Program-made: the position numbers and the translations under genes
Notes under the pieces: generated by a model
The model's input: the letters and a program-made list of their open reading frames with translations, nothing else
Databases searched by the model: none
What the model was told of the DNA's origin: nothing
Assembly: GCA_905221605.1 (NCBI GenBank)
Contig: CAJNDS010002084.1
Coordinates: 1-64,000 of the forward strand
From: Symbiodinium natans
Lineage: Eukaryota; Sar; Dinophyceae; Suessiales; Symbiodiniaceae
DNA: 64,000 nucleotides
Direction: 5' to 3'
Shown: piece after piece, positions 48,490-61,189 of the stretch
Numbering within the stretch: position 1 is the stretch's first letter
Layout of the letters: each line of letters opens with the position of its first letter

Positions 48490-51400
48490 CTCACACTGGG
48501 TGATTGGGAACGCAGAAGCCCAAAAAAGCATCATCCAGGATTTGCCATGTTATGCCGGGCAGAGGGGCCCGTCGCCAAAGCTGCCCAAGACCTCGACCAA
48601 ATGAAGCGTACTCCTTAGTGGAAAGAGGTGACAAAATATGACCACATCGCCACCACCTTGCCAGGCACTTCCGAAATCCTCCGAACAGCCCACCGGCCTC
48701 ATGGGAGAAATCTCTCGAGGCAGCGACCTTGGTCAAAGTGGCACCTGAACGTATCCTCGGTTTATGCTGACACAGGTCTAGGAATCTCGCCAAGGCATCG
48801 TGAATGTCCACGTGTTGCAGCATCAAGCGGCCATCCGGGGCTTGCCTTAGAGAACTGAACCCATCTGAACCCCGTGCCAGCCGTTCCATCTTCGCATCAT
48901 CTCCCATCGCAACCACTGAGGGCAGCCTGAGGGCCCCGCAACAGCAGCAAGGCGTCGCTGGCTTTCCTCATTGCCATGAGGAGGCATATCACACGACACG
49001 AGTCACACGAGCTGCAGGTCCCATTTGGTGAATTACTCAGAGCAGGGCCGTAGGTCCAGCAAAAGCTCGTGTGAGAGACACGCTGCCGCGATGTGGCCCT
49101 GAGCATGGTACGGGAGTGCTGCATGGGTACAAGCACTTGCACGGGTAGCCTGAATCTACCCTAGGGAGTTCAACCCAAAGGTAGGTCTGTGAGATCTTTG
49201 ATGCATTGAAGCCGACTTTTGGGTTCGCACAGGTGCAATGCGCGACTTTGATCCAGGCAAACCGGATTTTCATGAATTCCCCGCTCTATCAGGGACTTGG
49301 GTTTGGCCGCCACACGTCTTGGCCTGCGGGTTTGCCACTCCCTTCAGAGTACGAGTTGGTGCTCAGGGTTTGCCACCACACCTCTGCATACTTCGGAAGA
49401 ACTTGTGTAAGCATGTAAATGCGTAACACAAGCCGAGCGCGCTCGCACGAAAGAGACCTAAAGGTTCTTCTCGAAGAGCGAACACGATTTCCCGACAAAA
49501 CACCGCGAGCGCGGGATTGGTTGTAACGTAGATGTGAAGCGACATCTCATCATGAAAGGTGTGGGCTTTTTGCAACAAACAGGTCTTCCTCTTCAATCGG
49601 TTGTTCGGAATTGCGCATTCCCGCACAAACTTTTAGCACATTTTTTTGGCTTTGCTCATGCTGTGACGGATGGTTAGCTTCTGACAAGTACTTGTTCCAA
49701 CTTCTCCCATCTTTTTGCTATCTGACCCAGCGGATGGAGAAACATATTCGCACCGAATACGCTCCTGCTACCGATTCCTATCCCAAACATACTCAGCACG
49801 TTAAAGCGTGGCCTCCAGCTCGATCAACGCTTGCAAGCTGCCCACCTGGCTGGGAGCTTTGCGGGCAGATGACATGCTCCTCAGAGACACTGCTTGTCTG
49901 CTTGTAGCAGCGCGTCAACTCTCAAGGCAGTTGAGCGGCCAAGCTGGCCACCGTTCTGGAGCCGAGACGGGGCCTCGTCTACGAAATGGAAATATGCCGA
50001 TGCTGTGAGACACGAAGGCATCGCAATACTGTCATGATCTTTCGTGACGATGAGAGGTGCACTTGAAAAGGCAAATTTTCAGTATGAATGAAATTACATT
50101 GCATTCGACTATCCCTCAAGTGGCCTTGGCACCCCCGACCCCAGCCATCCAAACACAACTTAAAGGAGAGGCCAGGTCTTGGGAGGGTCACAGGTCAACA
50201 ACTGGATTGGACCTCGGCAATCATTTCAAGGCTTTGGCGGCTGTCCCGCAATTGTACTGAAAGGTGCAAGAGCATTGCCAATGCGGCATTTTGTGCCCAG
50301 TTTTCCCCCCCTGCCCTGAAACACAGCAGCCCGCAGTCAGTGGGAATCAGGCCCTGGCTCGTCATGATCAGCCTTCACTCTTAGCCGCTTAGCCGCTTGT
50401 CAACCGTGAGCACATCACTACTCCGTCACTTCCGAAGCACTCGAGTCACATGCATTCACATACAGGCTCTGGCACCGGCCTGGGGATGGAGAGCATCTTC
50501 CAGCCTAAGCTCAGCTGAAAACCGCCATGCTGCTTGGCAGTCTCAGTCCAAGAGTTCGGCATTTTGTTGAAGTGGCCAGACGCGTTGTAAAGAACGCCCG
50601 TCCCACCCAGACCTGCCAAGGGCTGTTTGTTTGCAGGCTTGGAAATTCAGACAAAAAAAAGAGGCTCCGATTGCCACGATCTGAAACTAATGACAGGTCT
50701 GGCCCAAAATCCAGCCTGACATCAGACACTCGGCATCGCTTGCCTCCAATGATTATAACAACTGCAACAAAACTGCAGTGCGCAGCTCGCCCTAAAGACT
50801 CTCACAGTTCTGACATCTTGTCTCCCGCATGTGGCTTTCCATTCCTGGAGCTCATCAGTGGACGCGAAGCCATCAGCAGCTCCGACAGCCTTTCGAGTGA
50901 GACACTCCCTGATTGCGCAGAAGACGTCAGACGACCGCCTAGAACTGCCCAGAACCACAAGTCACCTGCCCACATCAGACTAAGGATGCTGCAATCATTC
51001 GTCCCCATGCCTGGCATACAACTTTATCGCGGCTTTGTCAGATGCGGTCACGATCTCACAACGCGTCAACGATGGCTGACATTGTGCTAAGCCTCAGCCC
51101 TGGAGACTGTTGATGCCGCTGGCTTGCCACCTAGCTTCACTCCAGAGCTACTGATCCACTTAGGTTTACTCCAGACCTACTGGTCTGCGATGCGAGACAT
51201 GCCGCAGCGACAGTGTGTGTGCGTGTGTGCACGCACAAATAGAACTTCTGAAGCTGACTTTAGACGTTGCACAGCAAGGTGAGACACTTGGACCTGACGT
51301 GGCCAAACGTGCTTTTGCCAGTACGCAAACTTGCGTCTTGCATGCACATGCAGGGCATCTGGCCTGCAACTGGCAGAATGATGAGGCATGCCAACCAGAC

Positions 51401-52200
51401 GCGGAGAACTTGCAGAAGCCAGATGGGCTCTGCCTGCAAACATAACTGGCCATTCGACTGTCTGGTGGCGTCCAAGAGTTTAAGGACTTTTAAAGGATCC
51501 AGTTGGCCAGGAGTACCTGCCTGCCCCCAGCGAGAGCTGCAGAACGCAGCCATGACATCATGTCGCGCACATGGGCGCACATGCAGTTCTGGTTCCCGGG
51601 ATTCATTCTAGTGTGTTCTCACGATCTCGCTTGTCGTTAGGAGCTGTGTGCTGTTGTGTTTCGCGTCGTATGTCAGGTTTTTGCGTCATAGAGGTGCCTC
51701 GCGGTTGGACACTCTGTGAGACTCTATAGACAATAGTCTGCATGCTGAGGTCATGAGCGGCCCCGAGACGACATCAGGCGGCAACATCGCTAAAGACAAA
51801 CGGGGCAGCAAGTGCGGACCTGAAGGTTCTGTCTCGCCTCGGTCCGCCCCTTGCTCAAGTACCTCATGCTCTTGCCATTTGAAAGTCATGCAAGGCATAG
51901 CTCAAGGGCATGACGACGTTCCATATCGCTCGATGCTTGCCCGGCAGAATGATGCACCATGCACACGCTCCAAGCATGCAGGTGAAGTCTTTTCGTTCGT
52001 TGCATCAACACATCACGCAGGTTTTTTATGTCACAAGCCTTTGGCTACCTTACAGAGGTTCTTGACACTTCTGCACGGCATCAGCAGTTCTGAATGACGC
52101 CAAGACGGCGGTGTTTGCAGAACCTCTGGGATGTGGATGTTCAAATAAAGCCGAAGCTGCATAGCTGTAACACTGGATTAACCAGCACTGCCTGCAGCTC
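48490..52200. other. Gap with weak coding signals only
   Basis: About 3.7 kb. Several minus-strand open stretches (for example 48491-48916, and 49430-49560 reading MSLHIYVTTNPALAVFCREI) could hide exons, but the opposite frames are open too and no motif decides. No long repeats seen. Confidence 0.35.
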
Positions 52201-52382
52201 CGAAACCTATTTACAACCGGAACCTATTCTGCAACAGGAAGCTCTGATGCGACGTTTGCTCCAGCGGATGTAGCATTGATTGAAAGGGCCCTGGAATGCT
52301 TATCATTCAAAAGCTTTAACAGGGCATGGTGGGCACGGTTCAGGTTAAGATAGGGGCAGGGGACCGACCACTCTCCTGCACT

Positions 52383-52492
52383 GGTTGGTTTGGGAGGTTT
52401 CGGGGGTTCCGAGAAGGTTCCCAGAAGGTTCCGAGAAGGTTTTGAGGAGGTTCCGAGAAGGTTCTGGGGAGCGGGCAGGTTCCGGGAGGCAA
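52383..52492. repeat. Tandem GGTTCCGAGAA repeat
   Basis: About eight imperfect 11-14 nt units of GGTTCCGAGAAGG in a row. Confidence 0.85.
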
Positions 52493-52794
52493 CCTCGGAA
52501 CCTCTCGTAACATCCACAATCTCTCCCTTGGATTTGACCTATCCGTTCCAGACCTTTCCCATGAGTATACCCTATGTATTGCCTTGCTCTCTCTTCCGCC
52601 AAGTTAAGCATTCCACGGGGATTGCAAGCATTTGGCAGGCTGGGCCGACAGCGAAGTCGAAGCATTCCGTTCGTTGTGTCCGCGATGTCTGACGGTCCAG
52701 CTACCCTTTAAAATCTGATTCCGTACCCGAGTCTCATCTGCACCTGGCGCCGATTCACTGGGCCTGCATGATTGACTTGCCCCGTCGAATAATT

Positions 52795-52970
52795 CGAACA
52801 AACATGTGAACGAACATGAACGACAAAATGAATCCCACATCCAGGAGTCCAGCCTGCTTCATCTCCAAGTCAACATCAGACCTCGAACAAACATTTGAAC
52901 GAACATGAACGAAAAAATGATTGCCGCATCCAGGGCCTGCTTCATCTCCAAGTCAACATCAGATGATGTT
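52795..52970. repeat. Tandem duplication of ~90 bp
   Basis: Two copies share GAACAAACATxTGAACGAACATGAACGA followed by CTGCTTCATCTCCAAGTCAA; the first has a short insertion (AGTCCAGC) that the second lacks. Confidence 0.85.
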
Positions 52971-53209
52971 GACCTTGCAAGGCTTTGGGGTTCGCTGTGT
53001 GCCCGCATCAAATATCAGTTGTCGCTTTGACAATGATATCTCAGGCTCGACGGCTTCCGACCATCGCGTTCAATAAGCTGTCGCTGAGCGGCTATCCGCT
53101 CTGCCCTTATTCCGGTTGAAAAATGCAAAGAACACTGCGGCGGCCCACAAAGCAGGTCTGGAAAACATAAACCTTCTAGTTCGACTTAACTGAGCACATG
53201 GCAGCGCCT

Positions 53210-56200
53210 TCTCCAAGTGCTCCTCTGCCTCTGCAAGACCTTGCAGAGGTCTGCTGGACCGATCTTTGGGAATTTGTAGCCTTACATCTTCAGAATCGTG
53301 CCAGCACATGGCCACGAAAAGATCAGGCGGAAACGCCGCTCGGCGCCAGCACTTCTTTCCTCGGCAGCTTTTCGGCAGGCAACTTCCGCGGCAAATCGCC
53401 TGAGTCGTCAAACTGGGCGGAGGGAATTTCATGAGAAACTTCAAAGCTTTCACGAGGGCCAGACGTGTCAGCAGCAGCAATGCGACGCTGGAGAAGCGAA
53501 ACCTCCTGCTGAAGGTGAGAAGTACCAACCTGCAGCAGTGATGCAGCAGCGATGCAGCAGCGACGGGAGCTCGGATTTCAGGAGAATCGGCCTCTGCATC
53601 TTTGCAGGCGGCTTCCAGCTTGGTGCGTTCTTTTGCATCTGCCTCATGCAAGCTTTCCGAAATCTTACTTTTGCTTTCCTTTCCTTTTCTAGTACTTCAT
53701 CCTCCGAGGGTTTGCCACTTCCTTGCACAATTGTATTCAACGTGTTCGAGGCCGGCCTCTGCAGCTGCCGCAGATTGCGCCAAATCTGCCTCTCAGATAT
53801 GGGGATCTCCGAAATAGGGGTACCCCTTATATACCCAAAATGCTATCTAATCCTTTTGAAGGAACCCCAAAAAAGGTACCCCCATTTTCGGAAACCCCCA
53901 TACGAAAATACGGGAGCCCCAAAGATAGACCCAGAAACTGTAGGTCTCGGAAACCCCCCATACGAAAGCCCCCAAATCAGACACTCCCTGGATCTCGCAA
54001 AAATGGCTGGGGTGGGGGTGGGGACGAACCGTATTGTGAACCCGTGTTTCCAGAAAGGGGGGCTCGAATAGGGGGGATGTAATGAATGCACGGGCGCCAT
54101 TTCCCGTTTCCTGAATCGGCCAGATTCTAGAAATTCGAAAGAATTGCGGCTAGTTTCTGAATCGCGGCTTCTGAACCGCGGCTGCATGTACCTTTCAATG
54201 CCTGAAGCTGTTAGGGACCTCCAGGGAAGCGACTTTCTGCTCGAGGCTTTGGCAGCTTTGCTCGCTTGCGGCTTTCTCTTCCTGCCGAGAAGAACGGTCG
54301 TGAACTTGCCAGAACCGATTCAGTGCGAAGCGTGCCTCCAAGCGTTTTCGCAAAGCCTCTTCGTCGGAAAGCTCGACCTGTAAATCAGAAAGCTGCTCCT
54401 GCCAAGGGTGCCGTGATGTGTGGCTGCACAGGCTGACATGCTCTGACTCTCTGGATCCAGAGAGTCCTGAAGCTCCGCCATAAGTTGGGCCATTTGCTCG
54501 TGCCTGAGCTATGCCACATTCTGCATGTTTCTTTCACTCCCAGAGTCCCACGAGTCCCACAGTGAATCTCAATCTGGGCTTCCAGCTCTTGTATCAACGA
54601 CTGCTTCTCCGTCTCTAGAGCCGCGAGGCTCTGTTGTTGCTCATCCACCTTGCTGGCATGTTCCTGGCCAACTTTGATTTGTACCTGCAGCAGAAGACAT
54701 GACTCCATGATGTGCTTCGCTGGCTTTCTCCCGCACTGCGGCCTGATGAGCATCAGCCAAAGAAGCCAATTCGGATCTTGGCAAGACGTTCAGGTATGCA
54801 TGCGTGCATCGAAAAGAAGCTCCCGGGCGAACAGCCGACCCTGTAGCTAGCACGTGCTACTGCATCCTGAGCTAAGCCCGGATCTTCGCTGTTGCAAGCT
54901 CCTGTCGCAGGGAAGCTGCACGAGGATGTGAGATGATGCCAGCTCAAAGCTCTCAAGCCAATCACCTATGTATCAATACAGGCGGCCTGGTCTCGCAACT
55001 CCAGCTTTGCTTCCACATCCTTGCGTGACGCAATCTCCAGATCCAGCCTTGGCAGCTCACGGAAGTCAAACAAGTCTCAATCACTAGTACGAGCTGAAGC
55101 ATGCCGATCTTGGATGTAGACTTCTGCCCCAGCTCCTGTAGCTGCTCCTCCTGTGCGAACAGGCCACATGCTGATAGCGCGTCATTGCCGGGCCGGACGG
55201 GCTGTCCTGAACTCTTTGCAGCTCCTTGCAGCGTCGCCTCACCCGGCAACACGCTGGTAGCACGACACTTCCAGAGGCTGGGGCATGCTGAAGATCCAAA
55301 GCCAAGGCAGCAAGGCAGCTCGATGTAAGCCCAACGCTGGTGCTCGGCCTCTGCAGCCTTTGCAGCCTGCGGAGAGTAGCATCTGTTCATCTGCTCGAAA
55401 TATGCATTTTCGCCAGAGTCAGAATAGTCGCTGTTCGGGGCGGTGGCGCAGTTTTGGGGTTCCCGGTCCAGCGTGCAGTTTCGACCGAATTGCAGTGCCA
55501 GGATTTACCACCCAACGCTCCTTTAGGGCTTTGTTCAAGCTCCCACTGACACTTCTAGGCGTTCCCATTCTTTAGGGGCGCTGAGTCGAGGGCTTCCTAG
55601 TAGCGAGCCCAAGCGTGCGGGCACCGGTGAGTTGGAGTTGGAGATTTAGTGCCGGCTGGTGGATTGGAAAGGGAGATAACGCAACAAAACTGAAACCGCG
55701 AACACCACCACAACAACGAAGGCACGCTCGACCACGAAAACAATGCACCCTCGAATCCTTCCCCATGGTTTGCTTAAGACACTGTGGCGGCAGCCTGCTC
55801 TGCCAGATCAGCTCGGCGCTCTGCCTCGCGGCGCCCACAAACCTGCAACCGCTCAGCAAGATCAGCCAGTTGACGTGGGGCTCATGGTTAGATGTAAGAA
55901 GCTGTGTGAGGAACTGCGGCGTCAGCTTCTTTGAGCGCTTCTTTGACAGCAGCCTTCGCACAAGGTCTCATGGTCGACCATACTTCGGCACACCGAGTCG
56001 CATATGGAGTCGCACCTCTGCCTCAACCAATTGTGCTTCCAACTCTTCCTTCACTTCCTTCCAAGGAGGTGTCAAGAATGCACTACGCAGATGTAGTCAA
56101 TTCACAATTGCATCACATCTGCGTCTGGGATGAGACGAAAGGCGGATCGTCTGCTAAAGTAGAAGCAAAAAGCCGAATCAATCCAAGTCCCATACCTGGA

Positions 56201-56989
56201 CGAAAGTGGAACTTTAAAGGAAAAACGAACGTGTGCTGGCGACTGACGCGTGCGATGGATTGCTAGGGCCTCACAAGCGTCCCACTCTCGAACTTGGGAA
56301 CTTGACGTGGTGTATTGGAAGAACTTATTTGAGCCAGCGCGCTGTGAAGTTGGCCTGATCTACTTGAGGATTGGTTGAGGGAAACACATTGAGAGCTCCT
56401 AGAGTTTGTCACGCAGAGAGCAGGAAGCCGCAGCGGTTTCACAGAGGTCTTGCACCGCTACGGCCCCGAGTGGTCCCAAGCAAACACCCGAAACTGTCCT
56501 CATGACGGCACTTGTCTGAGACACCAACATGATACATGATCCACTTTTGCGCACTTGTGCAACTGTGAGCTTATTCCCTGCTCTTCAAATAGCCGCAGCG
56601 CATGTCGCCAGGTGTACGTCTTGCATACGAAAGCTTGAAACATCGTTCTTACAAGTGCTTGGTCTCAGCTGAACTGTTGCTTCAACTTAGAACCGCGGCT
56701 ATGTAGTTTTGACAGGTGGCTGCTTGATGATGGAAACAGCTCACCCAACTTGAAGCAACGTAGTGGGTTGGCCCTCACTTTCACGATGCCCTGAAGCAAT
56801 CTCGCTATGCCTTTTCGGAGGTTTGCTTTGCTTGACATCCGTTAACCTGAAGTTGTTCCATGACCTCTCTTGAATCCCTTAAACTCAATTGAACCTCCCC
56901 GGAACCATCGGAACCATCGGAACCTTGACGGTGCTGTCTTTCTCGGCTTGGATCTCGGAGATGCGCACGCGTAGACTCTGCAGACGCTC
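53210..56989 (-). CDS. Long coiled-coil protein, ~20 small exons
   Basis: Short minus-strand exons, mostly AG|G acceptors with GC or GT donors, each encoding a charged heptad-like helix. Anchors: 56924-56989 (ERLQSLRVRISEIQAEKDS), ~55995-56058 (KEELEAQLVEAEVR), ~55925-55965 (AAVKEALKEAD), ~55800-55850 (RREAERRADLAEQ), ~55320-55385, ~55105-55160 (EEQLQELGQKS), ~54985-55055 (DLEIASRKDVEAKLELRD), ~54880-54915, ~54710-54790 (SELASLADAHQAAVREKA), ~54565-54690 (QQQSLAALETEKQSLIQELE), ~54445-54515 (HEQMAQLMAELQ), ~54325-54380 (LSDEEALRKRLEAR), 54221-54283 (EEKAASEQSCQSLEQKV), ~53750-53795, ~53595-53675 (HEADAKERTKLEAA), ~53462-53522, ~53335-53405 (AAEVACRKAAEERSAGAERR), ~53210-53245 (LAEAEEHLEK). 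No motor, kinase or other enzymatic motif. Probably a structural or cytoskeletal scaffold. Both ends are open. Confidence 0.7.
53800..54080. repeat. C-rich insertion in a coiled-coil gene intron
   Basis: Stretch with repeated CCCCATACGAAA, GGGGTACCCC and AACCCC motifs, unlike the flanking DNA. Lies between exons 54221-54283 and ~53750-53795. May be a small mobile element; ends not defined. Confidence 0.45.
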
Positions 56990-57099
56990 CTGCTGCGGCG
57001 TGAACGAAAGCAAAACGAATCCGTGCACACCCGCACACCCGCATAACTACGCAAGCTACAGTACAAAATCTTGCATGTCAGTCCTCCGCCTCCTGCTCC

Positions 57100-57310
57100 T
57101 AACGGAGCTTGATGGGTTAACTTCGAAAGACTTCAAGTTCAGCACTGCGCTATGTGCTATGAAGGGGTAAGGCCTCTTGCTCACTGCGTGGACTCAGCAT
57201 TAGCGGCACCACATCAGAGCCTGCAGCGTCAAAGCAAACATTTTCTACAAGGCCCTGCAAATCCTTGCATCTCCTTTGCAGGACTAGTACAAGCAGGATC
57301 TCGTAAGCAC
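57100..57310 (-). other. Possible further coiled-coil exon
   Basis: Minus-strand stretch LQRRCKDLQGLVENVC after a TACTAG acceptor (~57235-57290). Could be the next upstream exon of the coiled-coil gene. Confidence 0.3.
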
Positions 57311-57449
57311 GGAGCTAAGAAGGTCCTTGAGTCCCTTCGAACGCTTCCTGATTTGATTTGTGATTTGAAAAATCCGACACAGGAAAGCTGCTCCGCTTCA
57401 CACATGTCACACTGGACACAAAGCGCACATCGTACAGCGAAGGGGTGAA

Positions 57450-59400
57450 GCTATGAGGCTCTGACGCAGCCTGCTTCAGAGCCAACGCCCAGCCTGATCA
57501 TCTCGCGTTCACGTTCCACTTTGTTCCTCCCTTCTAAACAAGGCCGAGCCGGGAATCCCAAAACCAAGCCCACCGCAATTAGAGCAACACCCTCCCCCGT
57601 CTCGGACCCCGTCCCGTGGCACCCGCCGCCGAAGCTCACGCTTATGTAGTTCGCCGATTTCGGGGAGGCCCGTGATGTGCTGAGCCATGTAGCCGATATT
57701 GGGGAGGTTCGCGTATTGCGATTGCAGCCGCCTACGCATCGCTTTCCCGCCGCCAGAGCTCGCACCTTGCAGGTCCCTCCCGTCCCGGGAGCTCTCCGCC
57801 CAAGCTCACGCCCCCGCATCGTCACGTGCATCCTGTGCCGCACTCTGAGGGACCTCCGCGCTGGACAGTGGTGGGGACGGCGGCCAATGCGCTCGTCAAG
57901 GACGCTGCTCGGCGGAACCAGGGATGGAAAAGTGCTGCTCCTGCTCCGTCCTCTTCTGGCACTACCCGCACATGCCAACAAAGTATATATGCGCAACTCC
58001 GGTTGTGTAGAGCTCCCACACGAGTTTGTCTGACCAACTCAAGCAGCACACAAGACAAAACATGACCAGACTCAGACCGTCCCGTGGGCCACCGCCCAGA
58101 ATCCTCGCAGGCCCCCGATTCGCACCCTAAACGAGAACCCAACCCCGCAAGATTCTTGGAAAGAAACGAAGTGGAGGATTCTCCCTCGACGCCTTCGTTG
58201 GCTGGGTAGGCCTGTACTTCGCAAGAAGTAAACTTGGTGGACGACTTAGGGCTTTGGGGTGCTGTTTTATGATTGCCTTGCTTGTGCTCATGTGTGCTAC
58301 TTACCAGGCAAGTTGCTGGCCGCAAAGAGGTGAGGTTGAGGCGCATTAACGTCGCTCCCACCGTTGTAGAAAAGGCTTGTGAGCGAACATATGAAGATGT
58401 TTAATTTGTTTCCGTTTTTGCATTCAGATTTGAAGAACTGGCCCCCATGTCTTGCAAATAGAAAAGACACATTATGCAGGGTTGAGCCCGACATCCTCTT
58501 ATAATGTCGAATTGCCCAGACGGTGTCCAGCAAGCCTGCCTCGTCTTAGGGCAGCCCCCCGGCATTAATCATTCATCCCGGCATTCAATGCACGTTGACC
58601 CCCTGCCATTCAGGAAATGTTTTGGGCTATGCGTATGCGGCAGGCGCATGGACACGCTCGTAACACCTGCACGTTCACAATCGGGCTTGGCTTTCGATCG
58701 GCTTTTTTTTTCAGCCAGGGTTGGACGGAGGGGGGTGGGCAGGGGGAGGGAGCGGGGTCCACAGCAAATGGACTGCTATTCAAAGTCAAATAGCCCACCC
58801 CCCAACCCATCGTAGCATGTCGATCAGGTCTCGCTCACTTTGCCCTTCTTCACCTGCCCCTCGACCGCCTGTCCACCTGGTCTCGCTCGGCTCATGCTGC
58901 TCACGTCAGCCGTTGTCCTTCCTCTCCTCCTCCCGATCTCGCTCACCTCTCTGTCTCTCTTAACTTGAATTCATATCTCGGCTTTGTTTGTTTTACACGT
59001 TGCCCTTCATTACCCGCCCACCTGCCCGGCCCAGCACCCAAACTTCGTTCGCCTCCCAGATCCCCGTTACGACAGTCGAGATCTGGCGACCACCCGATCT
59101 CGCCGTTGCCGTTTATCTTCCGGTCCACCCGTTGGTCGCCCGTCCGCCTGCGATGTCGCGCGTCGTTCCCTCCCAATGCCCTTAGCCCTGCCCATCGACC
59201 GGAATTCAGGAAATATGTGCTCCCTCTTTCCATGGGCCTTGGAAAAACTGGGATCCCTGCGCTCAGCTTCCTCAGGAGTGTCGAGCTGGATGGCAAGCAA
59301 AGGACTGCCAGGGGCCTCGCTGGTCAGCAGAGAACTGCATCGGCACGATTCTGCACATAAAAACCAGCCTCGATTCGTACGGTTGTTGGCGCTCTGAACT
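57450..59400. other. GC-rich gap
   Basis: GC-rich DNA (57.48-58.15 kb) and a pyrimidine-rich stretch (58.73-59.2 kb). Both give open frames of 100-180 codons on either strand with Arg/Pro/Ser-rich content and no motif. I see no gene here. Confidence 0.4.
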
Positions 59401-61080
59401 CCACAGTCGCGGCGTGCAGAACCACTGCTGCCTCAAAGAGGGTGCAATGAAACGATGCCTTGGTCAGGTTTCTGCTGTTTCGATGGCCTGTTGCTTGCCC
59501 TTCCTCTGAATGAGCAGAAGATCTCCGTGGAGTCGGGCAAAGCAACGTGCGGGCCAGAACATTCCTCTGAAGGTCTCTCAATTGCTCCAACATTGCTTTA
59601 CAAACTCTTCAGAGGTCATACAACAGGTCAGGGCCTCCCAGCTTGTAGGTCACCTCACCGCCGAGAGTGTCCACCGGAGCAAGCCCCGGTGCGACATTCA
59701 TGCCACTCAGGTTTAGCGGTGGCATGGCCACCGCCGCGACCATGATTGAAACTAAAACGAAGCACTGCTCACTAAAGCTGAACTGAAACCGAAAGACTGC
59801 GATAAGGGTTTTGTGATGTGGCTCACTTCGCCAACTGCGCTCAATCTGCACAACTCCCACGATCTCCCACGTCATGTCGGTCATGTCTGTGTGGGTCATG
59901 CGAGGATTGTGATCTTGCAGGGCACTGCAAGAACTCGTGTACACGTGCGGCCTTCTCGTTGCCTGATGACCTCGGGATTCAATACAACTGAATGCTGGAG
60001 AAGGCTGTGCACGTGACTAAACAGGATACTGAATCGACTGGTCTGGCGGAAGCACGTACCACCATGTACAACCCATGTCTTGCAGCATCACGCAAAACCG
60101 TGCATGCAAAGCTGGGACCAAGCGGCTCGAGGAGGAACTTCTCTCGCCGGTCAAGGAGCCTAACACCAGCAAGTGTAAAAAAGAACAATGGAAGAACAAG
60201 AAAACAAAACTAGGAAACCAAGGAAACATCCGCAGACATAAGAAAACCAAGGAATGCCAAAGTCCTCTGGAGACAGAAGAGCGAAGCACCAGGTGCCTCT
60301 CCATGAATTCCTCCGTCTTGGCGTCAGACACAACCTCGCAACCACGATGCCAAACAAGAAAGCATACCCTGACACCATGCCCTCGGGATGACTCCACTGA
60401 GCCCATCGCCATGTTGCCAGGGATGTTAGCCACCTTGCCACATCTTGCCACTACTTGCCACTACTTGCCAACGGGCACTCAGTGACTCAGATCTCTGGCC
60501 ATGGAACACCACACTGAACTCGTTGGACACTTAGCACCACTTAGCACGAGGCAGCATATCGCAAAGAAAAGTTCGCAGCCGCTGCCTCTCACGCACACCC
60601 TTCCACACTTCCACTTGGCAGCAGGTGGCCCATGAAACTTTTGATGTCAAGTGGATCAAGCAGGTGCATGCGAAACTGCGTTTCTCACTGCACGGCGCCT
60701 GCCCCTGGCTTCGAGAGCCTGGTGGCATTGCCTCGCTGCACTGAAGTCTGTCACGTTACATGCTCTTCGTGCCACTTCACGACGAGGTCCAAAACATGGT
60801 CAGAGGATGGGAGAGGCTCGAGACCGCCAAGGCCGCCACCCGCTTCAAGCCATCAAGAGCACTAAATTTCTCGAGCGCCACATCGTTTGATATCCACGAG
60901 CCCTTGCAGAGTGCGGTGTACTGCCGGCATTGGATCACAAACGAGACATGAGCTGGAAGGCATGACTATCCACCTCGTACGGACCCACAGACATGCTTGC
61001 TCCGTGGGCCTCGCAAGTGGAACACTGCCGAGCAACGCATTAACGCATTGCCGGACAGCAAGCCCAAACTTGCCATGTCA
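59400..61080. other. Gap with weak coding signals
   Basis: Short open frames on both strands, for example minus ~60740-60810 (DHVLDLVVKWHEEHV). Three tandem copies of TTGCCACTAC at ~60440-60470. No recognised gene. Confidence 0.35.
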
Positions 61081-61189
61081 CACCACAGCACATTGAACTA
61101 ATGGCTAACAGATGTTAACAGCTACACTCGCCGTCAATCGCTGGTGCATGGTGCTGGCGTGTGGTGAGATAAAGCGACGATAATAAAAA

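Noticed and set aside
57451-57996. 181-codon minus frame in GC-rich DNA
   Set aside because: Arg/Gly/Ser-rich, and overlapping frames are also open, as expected from GC-rich DNA; no motif to support it.
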